Origin: Caenorhabditis remanei
Lineage: Eukaryota > Nematoda > Chromadorea > Rhabditida > Rhabditidae
Reading direction: 5' to 3'
Assembly (NCBI RefSeq): GCF_010183535.1
Contig: NC_071328.1
Coordinates: 16,740,001 to 16,804,000, forward strand
DNA: 64,000 nucleotides
Below are positions 32,844 through 44,691 of the stretch, one piece after another. Each line of letters begins with the position of its first letter. Within the stretch, counting starts at the first letter, position 1. The translations under genes were made by a program, and so were the position numbers. The notes beneath the pieces were generated by a model that worked only from the letters and a program-made list of their open reading frames with translations, had not been told where the DNA came from and did no database searches.

Positions 32844-34994
32844 ATGAATCCTAGCCTTCTTATTTTTCTCTTTCTTATTGGGGTTACCGTATCCATTATT
32901 GTTGGTGGAGGAGGTGGTGGTGGTTACAACGATCACAGTGATCACTACAGTCATAGTGATAGTAGAGATAGTAGTGACAGTCATGAGCATCGGCCACACC
33001 CACATAGACCACACCCCCATAGACCAAACCCACCTAGAGAGTTAACCAAATGTCCGGATTCCTGGATTCTATTCAAAAGGCCACAAGGAAATTGGTGTGT
33101 TGGGGTGAGGCTTAAAGGAGGACTGAAGTCATATTTTTTATTGCAGATTCTGATTCGGAAGAAGAAAAACTTTGAAAATTCTGTGCAACTTTAATCAGCA
33201 TATTCTGAAAATCTTTCTAATTGCTATCATTCCCGTTTTCCCGGCTCAAAATGAGTTTTCGTGGAAGAGTTTTCCCACGCGAGTTTTTTCCACCGTGTAG
33301 TCCTCTCGGACAAAATTATTTCTCAATTCCGCGTTTCCTCGCATTTTCAACAAACTTTCGTGTTTTTCAGTTTATATTGCGTAAAAAACAATTAAAACTA
33401 CAAAAATTTGTTGGAAAAAGCGAGGAAACAAGGAATTGAAAAATAATTTTGTCATAGAGGACTACACGGTAGAAGAACTAGCGTGGGAAAACTCTTCCAC
33501 GAACGCTTTTTTTAGCATATGCTCCAATGATGAAAGTTGCTCAGAATTTTCTGAAATATCATAATCTGAAATTAAAAAAATGACATCAGTCCTCCTTTAA
33601 TGAATACAAACTACAAATTTTACATGTTTCCTTCTAGCTCTACAATGCTCTGATCGACCAGTTGAGCGCTGAGCAAAGATGTAAGGCTATTGATGCAACA
33701 CTCACCGGATTGCAGACAAACGAAGAGAGAATGAAATTAGCAGGTAGGGAAAATTGTAGTTTGTAGTTACAGTACCACTCAAAAGATTTTCAACGTTTGC
33801 TGTTTACAGCGGAAAATGACAAACTTTGAGAGTGTATTTCGGTATCACCTGATTGTCTGACAAATTTTGTTTTGTACGGGTTGCACAGAACAAAAATAGC
33901 ACATAATTTTTTGTAGTTTACCATTTTTTGTAGGGACACTACCACGAAAGTTACAGGTAAAGTAGTTTCTCCCTGAAACCGACTAATCTCAGTGCATATT
34001 TGAGAAATTTTGGAGTTTTTCATTTTGACAACCTGTAACTTCCAAGACAATTCCCATACAAAAAAAGTCAACTACAAAAATGATGTGCTATTTTTGCTCT
34101 GTTCAGCCCATACAAAGTGGAGTTTATCGGACAATCAGGCGACGGTGAAACACAGTATCAACCTTGGTCATTTTTCACTGAATAACAGCAAACGTTGATA
34201 ACGTTTTGGGCGGTGCTGTAGATAAGCCACTCCCAGATGCCGCTAGAGCACTTCTACTGCCAACCAGTGTAACGGATGCAGCGATTTGGTTAGGTGCTAA
34301 GAGGAAACCAGAGTGTCCGAGAGCGGGCATTTGTTTCCCGAAGGACACTTTCAACTGGACTGATGGGCATACAACTGGAACTGATGGATTTGTGTATACT
34401 CCTGGGGAGCCGAATGGAAAGATTTCGGCTTATGGGTGAGATGACAGATTATCTTATTTGCTAAGGGTCAACGTAGATATATATATATATAATCTTCAAT
34501 TTTTTTTTGTAGGTGACAACTTTTTGGATAACGTTTTCAAATTCTAAGATAAGTATCCCATAAGGCATACATACAAACCGAGCCGACACGAGCCGGGGCG
34601 TAACTCGCTTCAAACGTAATAATATTAGCTAAAATGTACGCCGAAATGTATATCTTGGCAAGTGCTATATCCTTGATTTTCTACGGGCCAAAGCTGTTCG
34701 TTGTTGTGCCGCGGGCCTGGCTAGAATGGATTTTTGGCCCATTTTTGTGTTTTTTTCACATTTTTCCCAGATCGCGGCACAAGCTTAAGAGGTTCCAATT
34801 TGACGTCAAAAAACTCCTTTGCATTTAATTTCAGTGTCCAATCTTGTATCCATCAAATCGTTTTCCCACGCGGACCGACTCACTGGTTCTGGACTGGAGT
34901 GACACATGGAGAACTGGATGATACTTGGTGTCAAGAGGCGACTCAACTTCCAACGACCAAGTTGTACGCATGTGGAAAGAAGGCAACTCGATAA
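32844..34994 (+). CDS. secreted C-type lectin domain protein (EPN type)
   Basis: Exons 32844-33104, 33638-33743, 34222-34435 and 34835-34994 (TAA); intron phases 0, 1, 2. Signal peptide LIFLFLIGVTVSIIVG, a Gly run, a His/Ser/Asp stretch, a Pro/His/Arg linker, then KCPDSWILFKRPQGNWCVG. Lectin marks: ATLTGLQTNEERMKLAG, AIWLGAKRK, FNWTDGHTTG, EPN in TPGEPNGK (mannose-type triad), VQSCIHQ, DDTWC, ACGKKATR. Intron 2 contains a 410-bp inverted-repeat element ending just before exon 3, which now uses the acceptor GGTGCTGTAG. Intron 3 is also enlarged. Confidence 0.85.
33788..34200. mobile_element. 410-bp inverted-repeat element in lectin intron
   Basis: TCAACGTTTGCTGTTTACAG at the left is matched by ACAGCAAACGTTGATAACG at the right; inner parts also pair, with diverged arms of about 190 bp (CAAAAATAGCACAT versus ATGTGCTATTTTTG). 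It abuts exon 3 of the lectin gene at 32844. Confidence 0.75.
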
Positions 34995-35067
34995 ATGTCT
35001 AGTTGTTCTTACCTGTTATTGGTTTTGATATGAAAATTAGAACAATCATGAAAGCTTAGGAGTGTTC

Positions 35068-35262
35068 CGTTAGGTTTCTGGTCAGAGTTGCGCGGAAGTG
35101 GTTTTTTTTTTTAAACGGATGCCGAAAGTAAAATTCTGAAGGCGTTGTTTTTATACACATCAGAAATAAACCTGACTAGACCAAACTTCCACAAATTTTC
35201 TGAAAAGTTTACACGGAAGACGAAGTCAGGAAGTCGGAAATCCGCGCAACTCTGTGTCGGAC
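35068..35262. repeat. inverted repeat, family D
   Basis: GTCAGAGTTGCGCGGAAGTG and its inverted partner CCGCGCAACTCTG bound about 190 bp; same ends as the element at 8358. Confidence 0.6.
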
Positions 35263-35270
35263 CATTTCTT

Positions 35271-35519
35271 TATTAGCAGTCCACCACTCTTACAGCTGCG
35301 CCCCACCGCAAACGAGAGAGTATCGGCAGGAGACGCAGAGTTTTTTTTGCGTCGACACAGGTTTTTGAAGTTTTTGACCTTTTTTCGCTATTTTTCAAAA
35401 GTTTTTCTGTAAATTGTTATGAAAAACATCAAAAATAGGTCAAAGGCTGTGAAAATCTGTGTTGCCGCTAGAAAAAGCCAGATGCTCTGGGACGTAGTTA
35501 TAATAAAAATGCTTGGCGA
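35271..35519. mobile_element. MITE, family A copy
   Basis: Starts TTATTAGCAGTCCACCACTC with GCGCCCCACCGCAAACGAGA; the right arm is partly decayed (AGTTATAATAAAAATGCTTG). Related to 5611-5884. Confidence 0.65.
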
Positions 35520-35664
35520 ATGTCAATGTCAATGTGACACAACCATTGTAAACAAAATGTCGCTTTCTGCGGTCCGTATCCCAAAGTTTATCACCAGAAA
35601 CTATAATGCTTGGGAACCAGAAAGATACAAAACTAGTCTTTTTCATTCATTGTTCTGCCAAACC

Positions 35665-35940
35665 ATGAACTTACTTCCTCTATTTTCTATCCTTCTAGCT
35701 CTCTTCATTACTTCATTAGAAGCACATCGAGGAAGATCCAGAAAGGATGGAAGACACGATCACTTCTTATCCATTGAGTCTCCTTCTTCTTCGTCTTCTC
35801 ATGATTCCTCTTCTGACGAGGTTGAATCAACAAGAGGCTCCGGAAAAAGAAGACATCAGAAGACAAAACCACCTCCAGTAGCACAGGATCAAGTTGAGGA
35901 GAAGTGTCCGGCGGATTGGTTGACATTCAAAAGGCCACAA
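35665..35940 (+). pseudogene. spare lectin first exon, type 1A, copy 2, with mutated splice donor
   Basis: Same protein as copy 1 (LLPLFSILLALFITSLEA, HRGRSRKDGRHDHFLSIE) and the same conserved upstream segment. At the exon end the sequence is GTTAAG followed by ATGAGAG instead of GT, so the phase-0 donor present in copies 1 and 3 is lost. The next GT (AGAG/GTAGTC) is in the wrong phase. Probably non-functional. Confidence 0.6.
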
Positions 35941-36122
35941 GGGAAATGGTGTGTTAAGATGAGAGGTAGTCATCCGTTAGGCTCAAACCATCAAAGATCA
36001 AAATGTCGCTCTAAAAACCAAATCGCCGCGGCGAATTTATTGCAAAAACTGCGTAGACCCCTCGTTTCTACAAGCACCGTTTTTCCTATAAAAGCACGAC
36101 TCGAACTTCTTTTTCTTCAATA

Positions 36123-37817
36123 ATGAATCCTAGCCTTCTTCTATTTCTCTCCCTTATTGGGATTACTGTATCCATTATTGTTGGTGGAGGTGGCGGTGGT
36201 AGAGGTCACTTTGACGATGACAGTAGACACTATAGTGGCGGTAGGGATAGTAGTGACAGTAGTGACAGTCACGAGCACCATCCACATCCCCATAGACCAC
36301 CACGCCCATCAAGACCAAACCCACCTAGAGAGCTAACCAAATGTCCCGATAACTGGATGCTATTCAAAAGGCCTCAAGGGAATTGGTGTGTTGGGGTGAG
36401 GCATAATGACTATATACTACAAATCTTGCGTTTTTCCTTCCAGCTCTACAATGCTCTGATCGACCAGTTGAGTGCTGAGCAACGATGTAGGACACTTAAT
36501 GCAACACTCACCGGATTGCAGACAAACGAAGAGAGAATGAAATTAGCAGGTAGGGAAAATTGTAGTTTGTAGTAATACAAGCCACTCCCAGATGCCGCTA
36601 GAGCACTTCTACTGCCAACCAGTGTAACGGATGCAGCAATTTGGTTAGGTGCTAAGAGGAAACCAGAGTGTCCGAGAGCGGGAATTTGTTTGCCGAAGGA
36701 CACTTTCAACTGGACTGATGGGCATACAACTGGAACTGATGGATTTGTGTATTTTCCTGGGGAGCCGAATGGAAAGATTGATAACACTTGGGGGTGAGAT
36801 GACCGGTAGATCTAATCTTCATCTTTACTTTTATAGTCGACAACTTTTTGATAACTTTTCTACACTCTAACTAGGGATGGTTCTAGACGTAACTCGACCA
36901 TTCAAATTGGCTCATATCCTATTAAGTACTTCTGAACACGCTGATTCTGAATTCATTTTTGCAGAACGCTTAACTATATTGAAATATTTGCGTTTTAAAG
37001 GCGTATTGTGGTCCTTTATGTCATTTTTATGTCATAATGAACGCGCTACGTCGAGTTGATTTTCATCCTTTAAGAGTTTTTAATTTGGTGCACAGAAGCG
37101 AGCGCCTGAAAGTTTGGTAAGTAAAATGTCCGAAGAAAATTAGGGGCCATGGCCTAGAAAAACGATTTCGGAAAAAAATTCACTTAGGTGAAGAGGGTTT
37201 TTTCAATATGCTGCTATTTCTAACGTGATTTTCGATAGTCTTTTGTGTTTTTCTATCAATATTTGCCGTATTCTCTCAAATTTATTGAAGGGTATAACAA
37301 AAATGATTGAAAATACCGTCAAAAATAAATAAAAACAACGCGGCCAATGACGAATTTCTAGTCCACGGTGCCCAATTTTCTTCGGCCATTTCATTGACTA
37401 AACTTTCCGTCTCTCGCTTCCAGCGGCTTCTGCACAGAATTTAAAAAAATTCTTGAAGTATGAAAATGAACTTGCCGAAATGCATACATTTTGATATGAA
37501 AACATCATAACTGTCCACAATACGCCTTTAATACAATATGAACCAAATTGAATGGCCGAGTTATGTCTGGAACATTCCCATAGATAACGACAAGTAACTT
37601 CTAACGTGAAAAATTATTCCAATTTGATGTCAATACTCCCTCCCCACCTGATTCCAGTGTGCAATCTTGTATTCATCAATTGATTTTCCCACGCGGACCG
37701 ACTCACTGGTTCTGGGTTACAGTGACACATGGAGAACTTGACGATACTTTTTGTCAAGAAGCGAATGTATTTCCCGGGACAAAGTTGTACGCATGTGGAA
37801 AGAAGGCGACTCGATAA
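36123..37817 (+). pseudogene. C-type lectin gene with damaged exon 3 splice site
   Basis: Exon 1 36123-36395, exon 2 36444-36549, exon 3 about 36590-36793 and exon 4 about 37660-37817 (TAA) encode a lectin nearly identical to that at 32844, including KCPDNWMLFKRPQGNWCVG, FNWTDGHTTG, EPN in FPGEPNGK and ACGKKATR. Between exons 2 and 3 only about 40 bp remain and no AG puts exon 3 (PLPDAARALLLPTSV) in frame after the phase-1 donor; TAG/TAA stops precede it. Skipping exon 2 would restore frame but drop a conserved Cys. Intron 3 holds a 700-bp inverted-repeat element. Probably a recent pseudogene. Confidence 0.6.
36874..37579. mobile_element. about 700-bp terminal-inverted-repeat element in lectin intron
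   Basis: GGTTCTAGACGTAACTCGAC at the left is matched by inverted GGCCGAGTTATGTCTGGAAC at the right; the inner AAAGGCGTATTGTGG also has an inverted partner. No transposase frame seen. Confidence 0.7.
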
Positions 37818-38131
37818 TTGTCTAATTGTTCTTATATATGTTATTGGTTTACATATGAAAGTTGGAGCTATCATGAAAGCTTAGAAGCGTTGGTTTTCCG
37901 TTATTTTTTCTGAAACAGAAGTACCGATTTTCTGAAAATCCAGACCAATATTTTTAATCGTTTCAAAGTTTCTCCGTTAGGCTCATACCATCAAAGATCA
38001 CAATTTGGCTCTTGAAACCAAATCGCCGCGGCAAATTTATTGCAAAAACAGCGTAGACCCCTCGTTTCTGCAATCGCATCAAAAATCGCTTTCCCTATAA
38101 AAGCACGACTCGAACTTCTTTCTCTTCAATA

Positions 38132-39006
38132 ATGAATCCTAGCCTTCTTCTATTTCTCTCCCTTATTGGGATTACTGTATCCATTATTGTTGGTGGAGGT
38201 GGCGGTGGTAGAGGTCACTTTGACGATGACAGTAGACACTATAGTGGCGGTAGGGATAGTAGTGACAGTAGTGACAGTCACGAGCACCATCCACATCCCC
38301 ATAGACCACCACGCCCCCATAAACCACACCCACCTAGAGAGTTAACTAAATGTCCGGATAACTGGATTTTATTCAAAAGACCTCAAGGGAATTGGTGTGT
38401 TAATGTAAGTGATAAACTAAAAACTACAAAAACTGGAAAAACATTCAGGTTTTCACAAACGTTCAAACCTGGCAAAGTGCTGAGGACATTTGTAAGGTCT
38501 ACGGTGCAGTGTTGACTGGTTTACAAACAAATGAGGAAAGGTTGAAGCTGGCTGGTATGTTATATAGATGGGTAGCTTGTAGTTTGTAGTGTATTTCAGA
38601 AAAAGCCCGTCTTATCACCGCTCCACTAACCGACCACTCTTACATGTGGTTAGGAGCCAAAAGGAAACCGGAGTGCCCGAGATTAGGAGTCTGTCCGAAA
38701 CCAGATACATTCTATTGGACAGATGGGGCAACAACGGGAACTGAAGGTTTCGGATGGGTATCTACACAACCTGATGGGCAGGTCTATGGAGCATATGGGT
38801 AGGAATGGGGGACATCGTGACGCAGAGGCACAGACAGACAGTGTTTTCTTTGCAGAGTACAAGCATGCGCTGCTATGCTTGTTTTCACGAGTGGTTACAA
38901 TACCGGAGGTACGAATCAAAATATTCATGGACAACTGGACGATGCGTATTGTCAAATCCAACCAAAACCTGTCACACTTGCGGCTTGTGGGAAGAAGGCG
39001 ACGTAA
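38132..39006 (+). CDS. secreted C-type lectin domain protein (QPD type)
   Basis: Four exons from ATG 38132 to TAA 39006, phases 0, 1, 2. Exon 1 is almost identical to that at 36123 (LLLFLSLIGITVSIIVG, Gly run, His/Ser/Asp stretch), but exons 2-4 are clearly diverged: VFTNVQTWQSAEDICKVYGA, YMWLGAKRK, FYWTDGATTG, QPD in STQPDGQ, VQACAAML, DDAYC, ACGKKAT. So exon 1 has been exchanged or homogenised separately from the rest. Introns are all short and intact. TATA at 38096. Confidence 0.9.
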
Positions 39007-39273
39007 TACTAAATGTTTTCGTTTTAATGAAAATATGTTTTGCCAGTTTATAAACATTTTTGAGGATTTTATTTAGTTCACAGGGCTTCAACGTTTGCTC
39101 TGTTAAAACGCTTCAATTCTCATTGTAAAATGAGAATTAAAATGCGAATTAAAGCGTTTTTATACACATTAAAGTGCAAAATGTGTCCTTTTAATTTGCA
39201 CTTTATCTTCGTGAATAGGTGTATAAAGAAACGGATTTATTGTTTTAGCACATTTACAACCAAACATTTATTA

Positions 39274-40109
39274 TCAGTATCTCGTCGCCTTCTTCCCACA
39301 AGCCACCAGTGTAACACGTGACGGCAAGTATTCACAAGTATAGTCATCATACGCTCCGTGTCTAGGGGAAGCAGCGGAACCACCTGAGAACACAGCCAAG
39401 CGAGCACACGATTGGACTCTGGAAATCAACATACGGGTTTGCTCCGAATGCATATTATATGTATTACCCAAATTTTCCTTCGACCAGTCCATCAGGTTGA
39501 AAAGCCGCCCATTGGAAACCGGCAGTCCCAGTGGTGTGCCCATCGGTCCAGTAGAATGAATTCTGATCCTGGCATACACCAGCTCGCGGGCATTCCGGTT
39601 TCCTCCTTGCGCCTATCCACACAGACGCGTTTCGAGGTGTCAGTGGTTGTACAATTCGACGGGCGGCTTCTAAAAGTATATATACTACAAACTACAATTT
39701 ACTCACTAAGCATACCCGCCAGCCTCATCCTCTCTTGTCCTGTCTGCAATCCAGTCAATCGTCCTCCATATGTTTTACACATGTTATCAGCTCCTTGCCA
39801 GGTTTGAGATTTGTGAAACAACTAAAATAAATAAGAACTGTAGTTTGTAGTCTGTCCTAGACAGCTCACAGTAACACACCAATTCCCTTGAGGCCTTCTG
39901 AACAGCATCCACGTATCCGGACATTTGGTGAGCTCTGCTGGTGGTGGGCGGGGTCTGTGTGGAGGTGGGCGTGGTCTATGAGGGCGTGGCCTATGGGGAT
40001 GAGGATGGTATTCAGAGGTGTCTTCGCAACTTTCACTGCTATCACTGCTACGATCAAAAGTTATAGAGAAGGCTGATAGGATGAGGGAGAGGAGAAGGAG
40101 AAGTTGCAT
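39274..40109 (-). CDS. secreted C-type lectin domain protein (QPD type)
   Basis: ATG 40109 to TGA 39274 in four exons, phases 0, 1, 2. Signal peptide LLLLLSLILSAFSI, a Ser/Glu/Asp stretch, a Pro/His/Arg linker, KCPDTWMLFRRPQGNWCVT. Lectin marks: RLTGLQTGQERMRLAG, VWIGARRK, FYWTDGHTTG, QPD in AAFQPDG, VQSCARLAV, DDYTC, ACGKKATRY. Convergent with the gene at 38132. TTTTATAG at about 40143 and TTTATTGCA at 40166 upstream. Confidence 0.9.
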
Positions 40110-40229
40110 GGTGAGGGGGAGTTTTGAAATTGAAGAGGGATGTTTTATAGGCAGAAAGCGGAAGGTTTATTGCAGAAAAATAAAAAGAGTTGAGATCGAA
40201 CATGACAACGTGCGGCAAAAGTAATGATG

Positions 40230-42600
40230 TTCAAAGAGAAAATAGGAAACTTTTTAGAGTGAGAAGTCAGGCGAACACTTATTTACAGGGACGGACTCCC
40301 TAGCAAACCCAAGTCTACTGCTTTTAATATGACCTATTACTGTACGAAACGTTTTCTCCGTCTACCAAACGCAGTCGCGTACTCTAGATACGTTTACAGT
40401 ACGTTCTCAGCTTATGAATGATATGTCACACATGCCATACGCTTGCTAGAAAAAGAGGGGCTGAGCCAGTACCAGAGTTGCATGGAATTCCGACTTCTGA
40501 CTTATGTCATTCCATATCTGTAGAATTTTGGAAGAGCACATGACTCAGGAATCGTACACGGTGTCTATAATTTTTAAGCCTTGTAAATTAAAATCCTCAA
40601 AAAAATTCAATTGCTCATGAGGCTGTTGAGATATTGTGCTCCAAACGATTATCTTTTTTCCGTTCTAGTAATATATCTCGGGATCATTACCAAGTGAGTG
40701 TCAAGGAGGAAAAAAATTGTGAACAAAAACTGTATTATTCAGATCGAGATTTTTAGTCAATGAGCATAACTCTGCAAATTCTGATAATGCCATTTAATTG
40801 AGCACATTCTAAACTATAAATGTGTCAAGTTTCAGCAAATTCTCAACCATCGTATGAAAAAGGTTCCGTTGTTAAGTTTTTTATTTCGCTTGTTGAACTG
40901 ACAGAACGGTTTTGATCAGGCCTCCAGTACAAAAATTGAATATATATTTAAAATCAGCGTAATTTCAGCTTTCCAATGATATAGGTCACGTCCCATATCT
41001 CCAACATCTCAGATCACCCTTTTTCGTTCACCAATTCCGTTCTATATCTATTTTTCCTTCCAATTCCATCTTACCACAAAAACGCTCAATCGATTCTCAG
41101 TTGTTCCCCAGGTGTGTCACTTTGTGAGGGGTCTTCTGTGTACACTATTGATTTTTCTTTGCGTTTAATTCTTCCATCTCTACATTTACTGTGACCTGCT
41201 GAAACGTCTCAATGCGCAAATATTCTTATCGTTTTCATTTTTCAAAAGAAGTTTTAATTCGAGACTTGTCACGGGCCGTTTTGAATTTTTTTAAAATTTT
41301 GATTTTTTTGTAAATTTTTTGAAAAAAGGTATACTTTTTGACTAACAAATTAAAATTCTATCAAAATGTAAACATTTATGTTAATTAAAGGACTTATACT
41401 CTAAATTTTCGGAAAGAAAGTTAAAAAAAAGTGCTTTTCAAAAATTTCTGACCGAAAAAAACCGGAAAATTAGTTTTCCAGATGCAAAAATCTTGAATTT
41501 GTAGGAAGACTATTAGTATTTTAAAGAAAGACTCCAAAACCTTTTTTTTTGAGTAAAAAATTAGCAAAATTCAGGAAAAATCGAAATTCACTATTTTTGA
41601 TACTAATTTTTAAAATTTTTTGTCGGAAAATTTTTTCGAAAAGTTTAGACCAGAAAATTTTTTGCACAGTCCTGATGTACACTTGCCCATATTGCAGGGT
41701 GTTCCCCGTCCTGCTAAATCCAATTTACCCTCCCCCACCATTCCTTTGTTGACACCTAAAGACACCCTCATTAACCTCCTTTTTTCTATTTTTTGTTTTG
41801 ACAAGGAACACTTTTTTATTTTTTCGCTTCTCTATCCTTGACGTCTTCATTTCTCCCTTTTTTCGCTTTTCATACGAAAATTAATGGAATTATTTTTCTC
41901 AGGAAGAGACTTCTCGGGGTATCCCATCTTTTATATCTTATGAATTATATATCACAAAAATGTGATCCACTAAATTTTTGTCTTCTTCGTTCTTATATTT
42001 TTATAGACCTACTTTTATGGAGCAGTTTTATTAGGTCATAAAAGTTTGAATTTCAATTTTTAATAGGCTAAACGATGCTCCGATATTCCGTTTTATAGTT
42101 TCGTCACAATTTTCTTCACACACTTCAAAAATACCTTCCCCTCCAAAAAATGTATTTATTATTTGTGTTTATTCATCGGGTGGTAGATCAAATTACCTGA
42201 GGGGGAGTGCCAGTTACCCGCCAATACTACTGGAGTATTTGGAAAGGAACGAGATAGAATTCCTATTTATTTATCCCTGGTGTCGAGGATTTCTTTTATT
42301 TTTATTTTTTGGTGGTGAAATTTTCTGGGATTGTCATGGGATTTGTAGGCCCAGAATCAGAATCAGATCAGTTTGGGCTCTTTTTGAGGGGTGTAGTTTG
42401 TGGTGTTCTGCTCAGAAAGTCCAGCTCAGCGCGCTTTCGACGCGTTTTAGGATAAGTTTTAGGTTTAGTTTTAGGCCTCACAAGTATGTGCCCAAAATTT
42501 TTGTTATAACCTGGTTTCAAAAACTCATTGAAGTTAAACGGGAATACAAACTTTTGGACGTTCCATTAGTTGATTTATAAATTACTGACTACTAAGCGCG
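40230..42600. other. intergenic, repeats only
   Basis: About 2.4 kb without a supportable gene. 40740-40900 is a diverged repeat whose inverse recurs at about 51000-51130 (TTTAATTGAGCACATTC, TGAGAATTT.C). A single family D end lies at about 40482. The rest is AT-rich with poly-T runs. Confidence 0.5.
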
Positions 42601-42604
42601 CTGC

Positions 42605-42985
42605 TTCTAATAAGCTTAGACACTTGTATAGGACACTCTTCTGTCCCCAGGAATCTCTGAAGAACAATTACTGGTTTGGAATATAATTCAGTATCGGGGA
42701 GACCACATGATCCCCCCTTGATTGAAACCTGTTTTCGTAGATCCTAAAAGAGGCGACAAGTCGCCTCGCGTGCGCCACCGGAATAAGGGCTACTGTAATC
42801 CTACTATGAAAGGGAAACATTCTTTTTTTGTGAAGTTGGTTAGAACGAAACTTTTGTTTATAAGAAGCAAAAACATAAGATTCGAAGACTGGAATCATAA
42901 AAATGTGGTTTCCAATGGATACGGATTTTTAATGAATCGAAGAAATGAGAGCAATTTGTGAGACAGTGTAGTTTGTAGTACGATC
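42605..42985 (-). pseudogene. remnants of a CW-lectin gene copy
   Basis: 42605-42800 matches the exon 3 start plus adjoining intron of the gene at 42992 (compare AGGACACTCTTCTGTCCCCA with 43640-43780), and 42830-42985 matches its promoter region (compare 44290-44460, GTTTCCAATGGATACGGATT). The rest of the gene is gone, so this is debris of a tandem copy. Confidence 0.65.
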
Positions 42986-42991
42986 GAAGAG

Positions 42992-44291
42992 CTACTGAAG
43001 CTTTGTCAACTCTCTCCGACACGCCGCACCTCGCCAGCAATTCACTCCATCATTACGCCAAGAACAACTGTAAAAATAAACTCTTATTATATTTGGATCA
43101 ATGAATTCAAACCGAAAAGTAGATACATTCGCACAAGCAACGTGGCCCATATACTTGCAGTCAGTTTGAGAAAATCCATCACATTGTGGATAATTAACAT
43201 ATCCACCAGTCGTATCATCTACCGTTATGTCGTTAATCCCATCAACCCAGATGAGATTACCACTTCCCAATGATGCATTTTTTCTTTGAGCTGAACAACT
43301 TTCTTTGTTTTGTTTTGTAAATTAGTGCTTACCTAGAAAATAGTCCAACTCGTCCGTTCCTCTAGGTCCAGTGATAGTCAACCATCCATCTTTTTGACAA
43401 AGACTAACTGCTTCTGGGTGAGTTCCACATTTTGATGAATTAAAGAATCGAAGACCGATACAAACATAGACGGGTCCTCGTTGGAATAGTTTAGACCCAG
43501 TGTCACATTCATAAACACGTCTGGAGATGGTTACGGTGGAACCATTAGAAACAATGGTGACGTTGTACAACGTATTACTGATCGTCCATGTGTCAGAAAC
43601 TGATCCAGCTGTGTCCACCAGAGGGTTCAACACTCGTTTAGGACACTCCTCTGTGCCCAGGAATCTCTGAAAAATAATAACTGGTTGGGGATGGAATTCA
43701 GCTTTGGGGAGAGCACAGGATCTCCCTTGGGTCCTAAAAGAGGCGACGCCGTCGCGTCGCGTGCGTCATCGAGACTACTGTAATCCTAGTAGACAAACTG
43801 AACGGGATTCCAGCATAAGTATACCTTAATTCCCACTAGTTTATTCTCAGAGCTATTCAGTTTCCTAATTTCCGAATCCATAAATTTGAAGTGCTGACAT
43901 CCAGCTGAAGAATAGTAGGCGATCTGTAAATCATTCATTAAGAACCTCTCTGTTTCTCCAACCCACTTTTAGCACTGCATGCTCTTTTCAACCACGCTCT
44001 ACCAAAACCGAAGAAAAATGTGTGCGAAATTGATAGACTCAGAGAAAAAGATACATTTTAAAGAGGATTTCGGTGGAGCGCAGTTGTAAGAACTGTGCTG
44101 AGCTAATAACTCACCCAACAGTCATGTATCCAGTAACAACTGGAATAGCACTGCTCCCAAGAGCTCTGAAACACCTGTGAGTCCGAACTGTCTACAGGCT
44201 CCCCGTAGATCAACATCATTTTCCATTCTGCTCCGGCGGCAATAGTAATTAACAGAAAAGTGAAAGATAGTATGAAATACAAAATATTCAT
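42992..44291 (-). CDS. CW/PAN-like plus C-type lectin domain protein
   Basis: ATG 44291 to TAG 42992. Exon 1: signal peptide ILYFILSFTFLLITIAAGA and CW domain start KMMLIYGEPVDSSD..SWEQCYSSC; exon 2 (about 43925-43835) IAYYSSAGCQHFKFM; exon 3 RFLGTEECPKRV through VCIGLRFF and GWLTITGPRGTDELDYFL; exon 4 with LIWVDGIND and CWRGAACRREL. The end is uncertain: GTATCT..TTTACAG near 43075-43135 looks like an intron but splicing it breaks the frame before CSWRND. No EPN/QPD triad is visible, so classical sugar binding is doubtful. A MITE lies within a few bases of the first donor. Confidence 0.72.
43975..44106. mobile_element. MITE, family B copy, next to a splice donor
   Basis: Begins near TAGCACTGCATGCTC and ends GCGCAGTTGTAAGAACTGTG then CTGAGCTAATAA, followed by CTCACCC, the donor of exon 1 of the lectin at 42992. 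Confidence 0.75.
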
Positions 44292-44691
44292 TTTCTGGTG
44301 AAGTTGGTTTGAATGAAAGTTGTGGGTTAGAAGAAACGGCAGAAACATAAAATTCGTAGACTGAAATCATAAAAGTGTGGTTTCCAATGGATACGGATTT
44401 TCAAGGAATCGGAGAATTTTCGAAACAGTGTAGTTTGTAGTACGATCGAAGAGCCACTGAGTCCTTGTCAACCCTCTCCGACAAACATCGTTTCCATTAG
44501 ATAGGGATTTGAAAGTAGTTGGGAAAATGGGAGGAGTCAAATTTGTATAATTCGAAATAAAAGAGACATGGAAACTTTTTAAATATTAAAATGATAATCC
44601 CAAAAAGTCATCTTAGGTCATTAAATCTGAGGTTCGAATTACTAATGAAGTGAAGTAAGATAAGGAATCCTAGTTTTTAGAAAAACGCAAA

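Noticed and set aside
42239..42580. 113-aa plus-strand frame
   Set aside because: No recognisable motif, no splice sites in phase, and it lies in a repeat-bearing intergenic stretch.
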